In this document: positions 12,239-24,717 of the stretch, piece after piece
Position numbering within the stretch: the stretch's first letter is position 1
Layout of the letters: each line of letters begins with the position of its first letter
Assembly: GCF_963259705.1 (NCBI RefSeq)
Contig: NC_081842.1
Location: forward strand, 41,478,796 to 41,542,795
DNA: 64,000 nucleotides
Source: Myotis daubentonii
Lineage: Eukaryota > Chordata > Mammalia > Chiroptera > Vespertilionidae
Direction: 5' to 3'
Translations under genes and position numbers: made by a program
Notes under the pieces: generated by a model
The model's database searches: none
Told to the model about the DNA's origin: nothing
Seen by the model: only the letters and a program-made list of their open reading frames with translations

Positions 12239-13249
12239 ATGGATGTTTATTTCTCACCAAGCTTTTCTTTTCAAGCTGCTATAAGTTGGCTCTCTGCTCA
12301 ACTATATAATTTGTTGGGTTACTGAAATGGGCTGTCTTGCTCTAACTCTTGCATCTTACACTAGATATGTACCCTTCCTGTGATGGTTCATTTTCCATGT
12401 GTAAGTCTTCTCTTCCATACTGCCTTTAGTTTTCCTGTTTCTGCTTTGCTGAGCCCAGTGCTTTGCACATAGTGGATGTTCACCAAATATTTAAGGATCA
12501 CTTGAGTGTTTCATGAATGAACTGCTAGAAGAATTAACAAAGGAAGGAACAAATGAACGAATGTACCTGATCCCTAGAGAGGGGGGAGGAAGGGAGGCAA
12601 AATCACCATGTGCCACCTTGCTGTTTTTGTATGTTTGACATACGTTATGGTGTATGTGTTTTTCGTGTATTTTGAGGAGCATTCACAGGCGGGATAGGAA
12701 CATCAGAATAAGTCCGTTTTTGGCTGTGGTGTTTCAAAAAGAAGGCTGGTCTGGGAGATATGTCTTGTGTTAAGTTACTGCTCAGGGAAAGGGTCTTTGT
12801 CATCTATAAAATAAGGGTGCTGAATTGTGAAGTCTAAAGTACCTTTCAGGTCTCACCCAGGTTGAATTCACTCCTTCTAATACTATAGGTACAAGTTAGT
12901 GTGGTGCCAATAAGCATTGCCTGGAATTCCTTGGAGCTGTTGGTGTCCATAGAAAAGACATGCCCGTTAATTCTACAACACAAACATCAGCTACAAGAAG
13001 GGGGCAATTGTTTCTTCTTGAGAGGATTTCAGGAAATAACTGTGATTCCAGGATGTCCATTATTTTAGTGTTAAAATGAGGAAAATTCAAAGGATCATCT
13101 CAGATCCATTTAAGAAAAAGTAGCCCTGATTTAGTATGTTCTGCTTTTAGAGCTTTTTGTGCTCATGTATGGTATGTGTGTGTTGGGGGAGACAATGTTT
13201 TACTTCCAATTTAACCCTTGAGAAAATCGGTAAATCCAATGCCAGCTCC
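12239..13249. other. Non-coding tract
   Basis: A short fragment at 12445-12500 (gtgctttgcacatagtggat) resembles a MIR or L2 tail. Nothing else recognised. Confidence 0.4.
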
Positions 13250-13420
13250 TAAATACTATTAACAGTAACTGATATTTGTAGTGTTTTATAGTTCACTCAG
13301 ACATTTTCACATTTATATTCCAATTGAATACTCATGACAGTCCTGTGGTATGGGAATTTCTTATTATAATCCTCTTTCTCTATGTGAGGAAAATGAGCTT
13401 GTGATGCCCATCTTTGAGCC
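13250..13420 (-). mobile_element. MIR SINE, antisense
   Basis: Antisense MIR order is visible: tttatagttcactcagacat, then a decayed ctcatgacagtcctgtggta segment, then attataatcctctttctcta leading to gaggaaaatgagc. Confidence 0.65.
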
Positions 13421-13820
13421 CCAAATCTCCAGCTCTTTTCAGACAGAGATTTTTAAAAATCTCTTTCAAGGAAGAAGGGCCCCAAATGGAACAGGCACCC
13501 AGCAGAGTCAATGCCATTGTCTCTCAGAGATTAGGGGAAAGCTTCCTGCTTTGGAGGACAGGGTGGAATAAATCAGTGGTTCCCCCAAACCTGGCCTCAA
13601 CCCAGGGCTGGGGAATCAGGGTCTCCAGGGAAGGACTTCAATTTCAGTTATGAAAAAATTTTAGAATTTCATAACATTTTTGTATTAAAAATCTCTCATG
13701 TAAAATTATAATACATATTTATTCAGTGACTATATGTTCATTTGCTTTCATTTCTCTAGTTGACATAAGAAAAAGTTGCAACCACTCTATTTGGTCCTTC
13801 CCCCACCCCCATTTTTATTT

Positions 13821-13859
13821 GTGTGTGTGTGTGCGTGTGTGTGTGTGTGTGTGTGCGTG
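13821..13859 (+). repeat. (GT)n microsatellite with GC interruptions
   Basis: About 20 dinucleotides, with the run broken by two GC units. It follows a C-rich then T-rich lead-in. Confidence 0.93.
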
Positions 13860-14391
13860 CATATCTGGAGGCCTATGAATTAATTTCACAGAACTTTTTT
13901 GGATGGTGAAATTTGCAAGTCTAGAAAACAGTGATGTACACCCATTACATTTATTGCATTACTTCCCTACATAGAAATCTCTGTAATGGTCCTTCATTAC
14001 TATCAGAATAAGTATAATTCCTAAGTCTAACTTAATTACAAACTGTTTGATCTCAACTGCTCTAGGTTTTCATTTTTAAGCTGTAAAGTGGGTTGCTTGA
14101 TTAAACAGCCTCTGAAATGAGTCTCAGTCTTTAAATTCTATGGATTTATAAGTATCACTGATATGAGTCACATGGCATTCAAAGAGCAATAACCAAAGCA
14201 GTCTCAGGGAAGGCTCTTCTGGAGGACAGAGCAAGGCTGGCTGGGGGAACCCACAGCCCTGAGCGCTATAGTTCCAATGAGTGTGGTTTGGGTGTTAACT
14301 TGCAGAAGCAAGAGCTCCACCCATTTCCTGCAGGGTTGCTAGATAAGGCACTCTTCCACGAATTCAACCCTCATGCATGTTTATCTAAATA

Positions 14392-14671
14392 CTAGAGGCC
14401 TGATGCACGAAGATTCGTGCAAGAATAGACCTTCCTTCTCCTGGCTGCTGGCACTGGTTTCCCTCTGGCATCCCGGATCTGGGCCTTTGATCTAGCCACC
14501 GCCTCCCACCTTCACTCCAGGGCTAGGAGTTGCCTCCCGTTTTCACTCCGGGCCAGCCTCCGCCATCTTTGTTACATTAATTTGCATAGTCCCTCCTTGT
14601 TGGTTGTGGGCGCCGCCATCTTTGTTAGGAAGTGATGGTCAATTTGCATATTCCATTTTTATTTGATAGGA
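14392..14671 (-). mobile_element. HeliBat-type non-autonomous Helitron, 280 bp, antisense
   Basis: Read on the minus strand it begins TCCTATCAAATAAAAATGG and ends with a hairpin 12 nt before a terminal CTAG. The hairpin lies at 14404-14421, with 8-bp arms TGCACGAA/TTCGTGCA and a 2-nt loop. Host A at 14391 and host T at 14672 flank the element, exactly as expected for Helitron insertion between A and T with no target duplication. It carries no Rep/helicase gene. Its 3'-end segment is closely similar to that of the element at 49795, so both belong to one subfamily. Confidence 0.92.
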
Positions 14672-17600
14672 TCATAATTTAATAGAACATAATGAAGCAA
14701 TTCATCATTTAATATGATAATTCAATGTTAACTCTACTAGTATATTACATTTAGGTCTTTAAAAAAATTTTTTTTATGGAGTGTTAAGAATCTTTTCACT
14801 TTTTTCTTCTTTCCTTCCTACTTTCTTCCATACTTCCTTTCTTCTTTTTTTATTCCATTGGCACCATTAACAAAAACATGAGCATCTCCATGACTTATTT
14901 TAACCCAGATCCCATCCCATGCCTGGAAAGAAGTAAGTCAGAACAATGAATGTGTGTTGCAAAAATGGATAATAAAGTAGCGATAGATGACTATTTGTGG
15001 TTGTTATGATATTGTCAAGTTAAATTCATGTACAATATGTCCATTCAGAAATCCAGCAAAACACACAAGCTATTTTTTTGGCCCTTTTTAAAGCTTTGTT
15101 TTAAAAAGACACCTTCCTGTCACTGATGCTTATAAGTGAATAAAATGAAGTTGATGCCTACCAGGGGGAAAAAAGGAAAATACTTCTTTACTTTGTATTA
15201 AGAATACGTGACATCTTCGCTGTCAATGACAGTGAAGTGAAATACATACCAAATATGTCTTGACATAACTTGACAGGAATGTATGTCTTCTTTTCTCTCA
15301 TTTATTTTTGTGATAAGAATATGTGATTTTGCTGCCAAGGAAGCTTGTAATGTTGTAGAGAAATGGAAATGAAATTGTGTTGGGTATGTCCAATTTCCCC
15401 TGACAGAGTGCCATCAGCTGTAGTTCGCATGCAGTGTTGGGAAGTTAACAACGGGCCTCAGCTAGCAAGACCCAGGCGTTGACACTTGTCAAAACAACTC
15501 TCCTCGATACATCAAACTGTTCCTTTCTCTTTTGTGTTATTCAGATGTGTTCGGGTAACCACAATTTAGAAAGTGGTGACTGTCAGAGAATCATTGCCAT
15601 GCACATGTGAACGATATCGAGGGGAAATATCTTATCTTCGATTGTTTTTAATCCACAAGTGTTTAAAATCAGTCAAAACCTAGAACAATTAAAACAGTTG
15701 TCTTTTGGTTTTTGTGGTGTGTGCTTTTCTCTATAACCTGACAAAAGTAAATGATGCAGATCAGTTCTTTTTTCCTTCATTTCAAAGAATCACACAGATG
15801 GATGTGTGTTGGTGTGAGTTTGGTCTTTTCTTGAGTTCATCACTTTTTATAACAGACAGCTTTCTTAGAGAATAACTCAAATAATTTGGGTACCACTGGC
15901 CCTTTAGAAAGTGTTCCATTCTTAATTTCTTACTCTATTGTTATGGAGCAATGGGTATTAAGTGAGGTGGGTATTAAAAACAACAAAGTAGTATTTTAAG
16001 TGAACTTCCAATTCTGTCTTTTAGGGGCTTTTTAAAGGATACACACATACAATTTCTAGAACCCTAGCAATGATTTCTACAATAAATGGTGTTTGAAGCA
16101 AGAATCCCTTACCTAGGGCAGACAGAAAGAGAATCAGCCCAGCTGTGTAATCATCGCTCTCCTGTTTGAAGGAATATTAAGCTCAGATGCCTCCAGAAAG
16201 CCCACCAGGCCCAGAGGCACTGGACAATAAAAGGGGAAAATAATAGACGCCAATGCTTTATTAAGTATATTTTTTCTCACGTAGGTGCCCATCCCCTGGT
16301 CAGACAATTAGTTGAGGTTCTTTCCAGAGAAAGTGTTACCCACCAAGAAAAATTCTTTTAACCTTTCAAAATAACAACTATCTTTAATGACTTTTATCCC
16401 CTTTCCATTGACATCACAGATACAATGTGGCCTGTCTTGAAGTCAAGCCCAAATTGAAATCACTGCTGGCAGGGACAAGAAAAATAGAACATTTGACAAT
16501 AAGAGTGACAGATGAAGCTTTTGGGGACCTTAAAAGGGAGAATAACTCAAGCTATGACCTGGGACAGAAATACTGCACCTTAGTAAAATACCTGCCCAAT
16601 CTGCAAGTTAATAGGAAGGTACATTTGCACATGATAATGGACTAAATCCAATGCGTGATCAAAGTTGGCATTATTTTCTAGGTACATGTTTAAAAGGAAC
16701 GCTGAACACGCTTTCTAGCAAGAACCTTTTGATTACAGACCAACTGTTCATCACCACACTCCCCGGGGGAAACATTTTTATTTGGTTGTCTGAAAGGATA
16801 ACATTTCCTAGAAATAGTTCTAAAGACAGGACTTCCTAAATTTGCTCAATCCTGCTACAAATGGTTATTAAGTACTCAATGGGGTAATAAATGTACATAT
16901 ATGTTATGTTTATTTTCTGAAAAATAAAGACAACTTCTTACACTATCCCTTGATTTATTTTCAGGAGGGAGGAACTTGATATTTCATGGGTTGGCTTATA
17001 AAGTCTATTAATTACATCCTAATAGAAGTTCATTTCCTTTTATTTTTATTGTGCTACATTGCTAAATGATTATTTGCACTGGGGGGGGGGGGAATTCAGT
17101 AGGTCCTGTCAATTTCTAGTGATTTCTGTCACCGATTCCTAATTACCTGTGTTTTCTTTGCTGTTCATCTTAGGTTCCTTGAAAACACAATTTGTTTAAG
17201 GCTCATTCACTCATGGTTTGGTAACTGGTAGTGAAGTTATGTTTTACCCCATTGCAGTAAGAATCTCTCCCTGTGATAATCACTGTAGGTCTTTTATATC
17301 AGGTATATTTTACTTCCAGAGCTGTCAGAGAAGAATTTAATTCCAGTAATTAATTATTTGAGAGAAATTTCCCAAGGACTCTTCAGCTTTGACTTTGGAA
17401 GTACTTCCTTCTATTCAAACAATATGAAACCTTTTAGGTCACATGAATAATTAAGTTTGTGTCATTGCGAAATAAACACATAAGCCTACATTTTCATTGA
17501 AGTTTATTGAGTCCATGGTTGAGAAGCAAATATAGCAAATACGTGTTTCCCTCTGTGGCTAATAATGGTGGAAAGTCATAACGTTAATTTGCCTTTGATA

Positions 17601-18190
17601 TAAATTTAAATCAAATAAGGATGGTTAGAGTTGACAAAAGGAAAATCTGGTGACATCCTTGGGTCCATCAGCATCTTAACTTGTTTTTCAAATGTTTTGG
17701 GGCTTTGCAAAGCCTGAAACATATTTTACCCTGCCCCTTTCCCTTATTTTATAAACCAATGTAATTTTAAAGAAAAGCTTAATCCATATGTCTCTGATTA
17801 ATTGCTATTAAACTCATCAAAATGGTATTTTGTAAGAGTGACTTGGTGTCCACGAAGTCTTTGAATCTCTCTGTAACAGTCCTTCTTAATGCCATTCTCT
17901 TTGAAGCAGGAAGTTGTGTTTTGCCAATAGTAAAGAAATTCAAATCCCCAAAGGGTTGAGATCAGTTTAAAACTTCAAGCCTGAAGGCTCCGAGAGGTTC
18001 TGCACTTGGCAAATGGGCTACTTTCCTTCTGACTTTGAAATACCTAATTTTCTTCCCACAAGAAATGCTCTATTTACTGTTTTGCTAAAATATATGTTTA
18101 AAACTATCTTCATATTCTTTGATAAATAAAAGTGTCTGCACTAGAAAGCACGGCCTAATGTCTAACTTACTCTTAAGCAATGTCATCTGA
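14672..18190. other. Long repeat-poor non-coding tract
   Basis: About 3.5 kb with no recognisable interspersed repeat, unusual for this window. Contains a pyrimidine-rich stretch at 14808-14850 and a 12-nt G run at 17081-17092. Two neighbouring short frames (16427-16645 and 16651-16839) show no domain and no convincing splice sites. Possible conserved non-coding DNA at 15180-15720 is discussed in the findings. Confidence 0.45.
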
Positions 18191-18201
18191 TTACCCATTT
18201 G

Positions 18202-18448
18202 TTGTGTTTTTAATCCTCACCTGAGGATATTTTTCCATTGATTTCTAGAGAGAGTGGAAGGGAGAGACAGAGAAAGAGAAACATCAATGTGATAGACACA
18301 CATCAATTGGTTGCCTTCGCACTCACCCCGACCAAGGCCAGGGGTTGGGTCTGCAACTGAGGTTCATGCCCTTGCCTGGAATCACACCTGGGACCCTTCA
18401 GTCTGCAAACCTATGCCCTTTCCACTGAGCCAAACCGTCTAGGGCTGG
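18202..18448 (-). mobile_element. Ves SINE, antisense
   Basis: Same architecture as the copy at 11964: T-rich left end, gagagagtggaagggagaga, and the tRNA-like head at the right end (ccactgagccaaaccgtcta). An 11-bp flanking duplication with one mismatch is present: TTACCCATTTG at 18191-18201 and TTATCCATTTG at 18449-18459. The B-box region is diverged. Confidence 0.9.
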
Positions 18449-18459
18449 TTATCCATTTG

Positions 18460-19469
18460 GATGCTTCTTTAAGTCCTCTCTTTCCTGACCCACAGACCTT
18501 TGTGATTTCGGCTTACCCATATATTTATCTGAAAAGGTGATTCTGAAGATCTCACAAGTTGGAAATAAGTGCTGAGCAACCACTGGCTTTTCTTTCCCTG
18601 TTGTCCAACAAAGACAAATATTTTGATGTTCTAAGCTACAATTTCATGCTATATTTTGTGCTCTTATTTATGTTGACAACCAAAAATTCAATGCAGAAAA
18701 TTTCTAGTAATGCGCTCTATGTGACAAGTTGAACCATAATTCGCAGGCGTAGATGTTTGCTAGTTCTTCCATGTAGCTTATTTCTATTCGTATATTTAAA
18801 GGAAGACCTGTCTAATTTCACTTTGGTTTTTTTTTATACAATGGGTAAGAAAAAGGAGAGAGAGTGAGAAAGAAAACAAAATAGGTACTAGTTAAGCATC
18901 CAGACCACTATGGTCCTTTGTCCTTGCTGCCTCCTGGCCATGAAGTGGGAGTGCCCTCTAGTGAAACTTTAAAATCATTGGAGGGTATAACGTGGTTAAG
19001 ATTTCCTCCTAAACTCTTGTTTCAGAAGATTGTGGACATTAAAAATTTGCATAGTTTTGAATGAGACTTAGAGAAAAACACAAAATACTATGAAGTAATA
19101 CTACTTCTTAGGAAATGAATATATTACTAGAAATACCCCAAAGTTTATACCTCTATATCTTTTTTTGGTGTCTATGTATCTCTCTATCCATCCACCCATC
19201 CCAAGGACACGTAAGTAGCATATAACTAGAATTAAAAACTTATGTAAAAACATAATTATATGCCCCTCAAGAAGATGGATAGTAAACAAATCACTTTGAA
19301 ATGTGAAAGTAAAGTATTCGTAGCAGTACACACAAGTAAACAAGAAGTGAAAAACACATTTTGTCATCTGTATTATTCCAAAGCTCTTTGCAGAATGCAG
19401 CATACATTTATGATGAAATCCAATGTGTTCTGGAAAAAGGTACAAGACTGGAAGTCTATATTCTTGTGA
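18460..19469. other. Non-coding tract, nothing recognised
   Basis: The overlapping plus and minus frames around 19101-19470 are mutual shadows with no domain content. Confidence 0.4.
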
Positions 19470-19625
19470 CGGACTTCACATACTAGCTGAGCCAGCTTGG
19501 GTAAAACACTTAACCTCTCTGAGCCTCAGGGTCATCATCTGCAAAAGGGGCTTAAGAACACCTGTCCTCCCATCTCATAGGGGAGCACGGGAGGAGCCCA
19601 CGTGTTGGAAAGGGCTCTGGAGGTA
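19470..19625 (+). mobile_element. MIR SINE, sense
   Basis: Core aacctctctgagcctcaggg followed by tcatcatctgcaaaaggggc; head and tail decayed. Confidence 0.7.
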
Positions 19626-21640
19626 AAGTACTATATTGTAAGGGTATACTTTTCTGATTTTTCTGTCTTCCTGCAGGGGAGATTTCAAGCAACATCACCT
19701 TCCAGGATGAAAAGGGAGAGGAGAGATAGAGGACCCTCCTAAAATCCCATGGAGTCAGGAATAATCAACAAGACAGCTTTCTTCCCACTCCAGAGGGTCA
19801 CAGAGAAAGAAGCAAGTGGCATGGCACCAAGGAAGGATGCAGCGTTAGACTTGACTACCGTGTACCCACTGGCTCTCCTGGGCCAGGCTGAGCCCGATGG
19901 GCAGCCTGTGTTGGAGCAGCAGCTGGTGGAACAACAGGAAACATGTCTTCATGGTTCTGCAGCAGGAAGTCAGTCTAATCTCCACCTTGCACAGAAAGGA
20001 GCCCGACAGCACGGATGCTCTGTGCTTCTGTGTTTTCGGTCTCTGTGTTGATTACCATCTACACAACACACTGCCCAGTTTTTGTGGCCTTTCTAAAATA
20101 TTCTGGATCTGTTTATGCCAACAGTAATAGACTCTTCACTTGAATAAACAATCTGGTTCCTCCTTTGAGTTGTAGGTAGCTTAATTTTAGGTTTGTACTT
20201 TACAATTTTTTTACCCTTCTTTCTATAAAGCTTGTTTTTAGCAGGATGTGGTTTCTCACTCATTCTGTTTGCTTTAAAAAGAGCTATTTTTTAAAAAAAA
20301 AATCAACTTATATAGGTACTCAACACCCATATATATCAAATTCTAGATATCTCTCAATATTTCTTCTTTTTAACAACACAAGTATCTTCTATGTCCTTAC
20401 TGCCTGCATTTTCCCATTTATCTTCTGGATGTATGTCTTCTTTCTTTTGTCCAGAGTGAGAAACTGTTTCGAGTTTCTTTACTCAGAGGTCCTTCACATT
20501 GTCAGATATGCACAATCAATCTTGTACTTAAACCTTTGTGAGGAAACACAACAGATGGATAATGGGACCATGGTTGCCATTTGGGCTCCAGTGGGTTCAG
20601 GAGCTGCCTCTGCAGCCATGACTCTGGGGGTAAAGGAGGAAAACCATAAGGTTAATCTCTAAGGTTATCTGATGGGTTCCATGCCTGGTGTTTGGTCTTC
20701 CCTCCCATCTGACCTAAGCAGTTGGCATGAGGGTGGAGGGGTGGTACTTTTTCCTTAGAATAAAATTAAACAAGACACACTTGGCGGGCCTTCAACTGCT
20801 CAGGGATTTATCCAAATTAAGTGACCAGTTTCAGTTAAATGACTGGGGTTTCCACGTCACAAAACAGCTCTTCGCTAGACCTAGAGCTTACTTTGCCGAG
20901 GCTACATGCTCAAGCATTAGTGGAACACCATGACTCCTCATTGAAACTTTGGGTTCCTTCTGTTTTAGAACCTTCCCTGACCTTTGCTGAACACCACAAA
21001 GAAACCAAATGCTAACCTCTGTTTGTCTCAAATTTTCCCCTATTAATGCTTGGTCCAAGTCTACGTTTCCAGCCAGTCTTTCATTTAAAAACACAATCTC
21101 ATTCAAAACCTGGATGGTAACTTTATCACTGGGGTAACTGTTACCTCTGATGCAGGGCTGACCTGGGTCCTTGTAGCACTTGACATCATCTTTTGGACGG
21201 GTTACAGAGCCTTTTGAGGGAGTTGTTAGAAGCAGGCTCACCCTGCAATGCAGAAGAAAATTAGTGCATTTATCTGTCAGCATTAGACTAGATTTTCAAT
21301 CCAGTTCACTAGCCACAGGGTCTGGTTTTCTCTGCCTCTGGGAGATGAAACCGATATGCTGGTAGGGAGTAAAGGTGTCAGTTATAAATTGGGCTGTTGG
21401 AGCACGCACACACGAAAAATTGGTGAGAAGACTTTAAGGCCATAAATTTAGTTCAAGGCAAAGAATTTCCCTAAAAATAGTCCCGCTTGTTAAAACACTG
21501 TAGGAGGAATATATGTCAGGTAACTGTTGGTGTTATCAGAACCAGTTCACAGAGTTTTTTATGGGAACAAGTGTTTGCAATTCTTTAATGTGCTATTTGT
21601 TTTAACTGTTTGAGAGGGAAAAAGGTCTTTCTGACTCTGG
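19626..21640. other. Non-coding tract with a possible transcript 3' end
   Basis: Contains a good-looking 3' splice-site context at about 19655-19677 and an AATAAA at about 20143 (see findings). A 138-residue plus-strand frame (20246-20662) is long for chance but has no domain, no homology I recognise and AT-driven composition. Confidence 0.35.
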
Positions 21641-21676
21641 TAATAAGTAAGTAAATAAATTAATAAATAAATAAAT
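21641..21676 (+). repeat. (TAAA)n tetranucleotide repeat
   Basis: Imperfect TAAG/TAAA start, then regular TAAA units. Confidence 0.85.
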
Positions 21677-22049
21677 ACTTTATTGGTTCCCTCGTCACTG
21701 TCTCATGCAAGTGTGAGGTTGCAGCAAATCTGAGTTGCAAAGAGAAGGGACAGGCTTGGGAGACACCATCAAGCATTTCCTTATGTTCTACTTACTGTTT
21801 ACTTTCCATTGAACTAAATGGGGCTCCAATCCTGACTCAAAAGTGTGTTGCCTTTTTTTTTCAACTCAGTGAGTGATCCTGTCCTAAAGTTGTTTCCTAG
21901 CCTCAATCCTACAATAAAATAATCCAGGTGGGAACCTGAAATGTTAATGATTTATTACTAAAACATAATACAAACTAGAAGTTAAAGTAAAAATGTTTAG
22001 AGCAGACCAGGATTCCCATACTTTCTACCAAATGTGCCCACTCAGTTCA

Positions 22050-22200
22050 ATCAATATTGAGTATCTGTTGACCTAAAACGCTGGGCTGAGCTGTGTGGGT
22101 TTATGGATCCAATACCTTGACTCAGAGAGCTTATAATTAAGATTGAGAGATAATATCCAATAACCCACCATAAAGTAAATCAAATTTGAATAAGAATTAG
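22050..22200 (-). mobile_element. Ancient LINE fragment, L2-like, antisense
   Basis: Antisense L2-type motif tattgagtatctgttgacct, followed by tgactcagagagcttataat. Highly diverged. Confidence 0.4.
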
Positions 22201-22269
22201 GTGGAGCAAGCATCGGTATTATATCATAGGGAAAGAACCCACAATATATCATCTAGGTAATAGTTTAAT

Positions 22270-22545
22270 TAACTTATTATTTAAGCCTTCATATATGCCA
22301 CTTACTATGTGTCAGAATCCCTATCTTCATGGAGCTATATTCTCTCTAGGGTAACAGAAATAAATAACAATAATTTATCTTTATTATCCAACCTATTCTC
22401 TTATCACCATATTATAGTCTTCTCAGAGGATGGTCTCATTTTATTCATCTTTGTACCTTGTGTCCCTAGAAAAGCCCAACCTGGAACAGAGCAGGTGCTC
22501 AATACCTGTATTTTAAAGGAAAGAATGAATACTAAAATGTGACAA
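22270..22545 (+). mobile_element. L2-type LINE 3' end, sense
   Basis: Right part shows attcatctttgtaccttgtg, then an agcaggtgctcaatacctgt segment and an aaagaatgaat end, the classical L2 3' terminus. The left part is less certain. Confidence 0.6.
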
Positions 22546-23084
22546 AATGTGTAACAGATTTTCTAAAAGGCTTTATATTTCCTGAGTGATGGAGAAAGAG
22601 TATTAAAAATTGAGATGTAAAAAATGACTTCTAAGTTTTCAGCTGGGTACATGGTCGATAGGAATGCCATAACAGAGATGGAGAACACAGAAGAAGACTA
22701 ATCTGGGGAAAGGGAAAGGTGATGATGCTAAACTGGATATGGGACAATTTGCATTGGAGGCACCAGCTGCAGGACATTCAGAGTCCCCAACAAAGAGTTG
22801 GTTAGGGACTAAAAGAGAACTTGGAGCTAATTCGTCAGTATATTGAGAACATGTAGATTATCAAGAATATTAAGGACTGAATTCAATTTAATAGGAATTT
22901 ACTGAGCACCTACTATATTTGAATTCCAGTGGGGATTTCACATTTGATTAAGAAAATAACTCTTAGACTAAAAATACTTAAAATCTAGTAGCAGGCACAG
23001 ATCTAAAAATATCTAAGTATGGTGGAGACTAGTATGAGTGGCTAAATGGAGAAAGAAGGACCAACATAAAGCAGTGACATAGCA

Positions 23085-23310
23085 AAGTATGGGGGGTCTG
23101 TATGCAGACTGTATGGGTTTGAATCCTGGACCTGTCACTTATGATCTGTGTGGCCTTGGGTAAATTACTTATTTTTTTTAGATTATCCGCTAAATGCAAA
23201 ATAATGGTATTGCCTATTAGGATTCTTACAGGGATTAAATAAAATAACATGTAAAAAGGAGTTATTTAGTAGAGATTAAGTGCTCAAATATTAGTGATTG
23301 TGGGAAGCAA
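23085..23310 (+). mobile_element. MIR SINE, near full length, sense
   Basis: Clear tRNA-derived head with B-box-like gggtttgaatcctggacctg, core tgtggccttgggtaaattac, and tail with a ggattaaataaaataacatg segment ending gtgctcaaatat. Confidence 0.85.
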
Positions 23311-24717
23311 CATTATTAGTTGGTGAATAAGTTTTCAGTCTTTTAGTGTCACATTCTTTGGCTGAGATTAAGACTTGCTTTCCATGTTATTCAGAGAGAT
23401 AAAGGAATAGCACCATCATAACTAGAGAAATAAGAAATACCAGACATGTCAGAGAAAGTTATATTAGCCTTATTTTTCGAAATTGTTTCTGATTTCTGAT
23501 GCAACATTTAGAAAACAAAAACATCCAATGCAATTCCAAAGCTGGATGGAGGCACTGGATTCCCAAACCATTAGCAGTTGGATATGCAAAGCACTTTCGC
23601 AACTGCAAGATTGTTGCTTCAAAACAAACAGCCCCAATAACCCCACAAAGTAATACAAACATTAAAACCTATAATTTTAACTGGATGACAGGCGTGCATG
23701 TTACCCCATAGCCTTTGTGTTTTTGTCACTTTCTGCCTTGAAGTTTGGTTGTTTATCTGTGCTGAACCTCATTCCCCTATCGTGTAAATTCAATATTTAG
23801 TAAACAAACCAAATTAAAACAGTGGAGTCAATAGCAAAATTTCCTTGGAGACTATTTCTCCTGCTTGGTGATCAGGTGGAAAGCACTGAAAGATCTCTGG
23901 CACAGAGGACAAGGACTGGAATGCTTGTAGTGCATGATGAACTTGGCCAAAGTCTCCTCATTTCAAGTGGAGCACTGTTGTAGGAAAGGCATAATATACA
24001 CATTTGTTATCAAGTACATTTCCCCTTGTTACAGAGAGCTTTAAAAACAAGATCAAGGTCTAAGGAAAGACCATCTAGTTCTGATGAGCATTCCCAGGAA
24101 CCTAGTTCTACTCCAATTGATGCTTAGACAACTCCACCTCTCATTTGGAGTCACCAGGCCCCCATGGACACCTCCCTGTAGTGTATGAGCTGGCAGGTAA
24201 GCTAATGGGACTCTTCAGCCTGGTAAGTCAGCCAACTGGTTCTGAGTGTAGATACAGTTAAGACACAGAATTCAAAGCAAAAGTGTGAGATAGAGACCTT
24301 CATTGAGGGAGAGGAGACATTGTTTCCTAAGGGGGAGATAAAACTCTTTGGGGGCAGATAAGGAAAAAGGGGTCATGGCATTTGGGACCATTGAGGAGCC
24401 CTCAAACTCTAGATTATAGAAATTTTTGAGGAGACTGTTTTTTGCTTATTTTAATTAAAGTTTTCATGCAAATGGCTTTCTAAACCAGGAGTTAAGTGAG
24501 GTGAACAATCCTTATGAAAGAAATTTTTTCTGACTTTTTTTCTTTGGGGATCAGTCTAGGGTACCCTTTTTCCTCTCACATTAACTGATTGACCGAGGCT
24601 AGAGAATTTATTTGTTGGTAAATTAATCTACAAACCGAACTTCTTACCACATTTTTGACTACATAGAACAAAATAAAGTGAGTTTTTCACATCTCATTTC
24701 ACTAGGTATTAATCCTA
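23311..24717. other. Non-coding tract, nothing recognised
   Basis: No repeat family or exon could be supported. Overlapping short frames at 23459-23711 are shadows of each other. Confidence 0.4.

Noticed and set aside
20246..20662. 138-residue plus-strand frame with hydrophobic segments
   Set aside because: The hydrophobic look comes from T-rich sequence. There is no domain, no homology I recognise, and no supporting splice or regulatory context.
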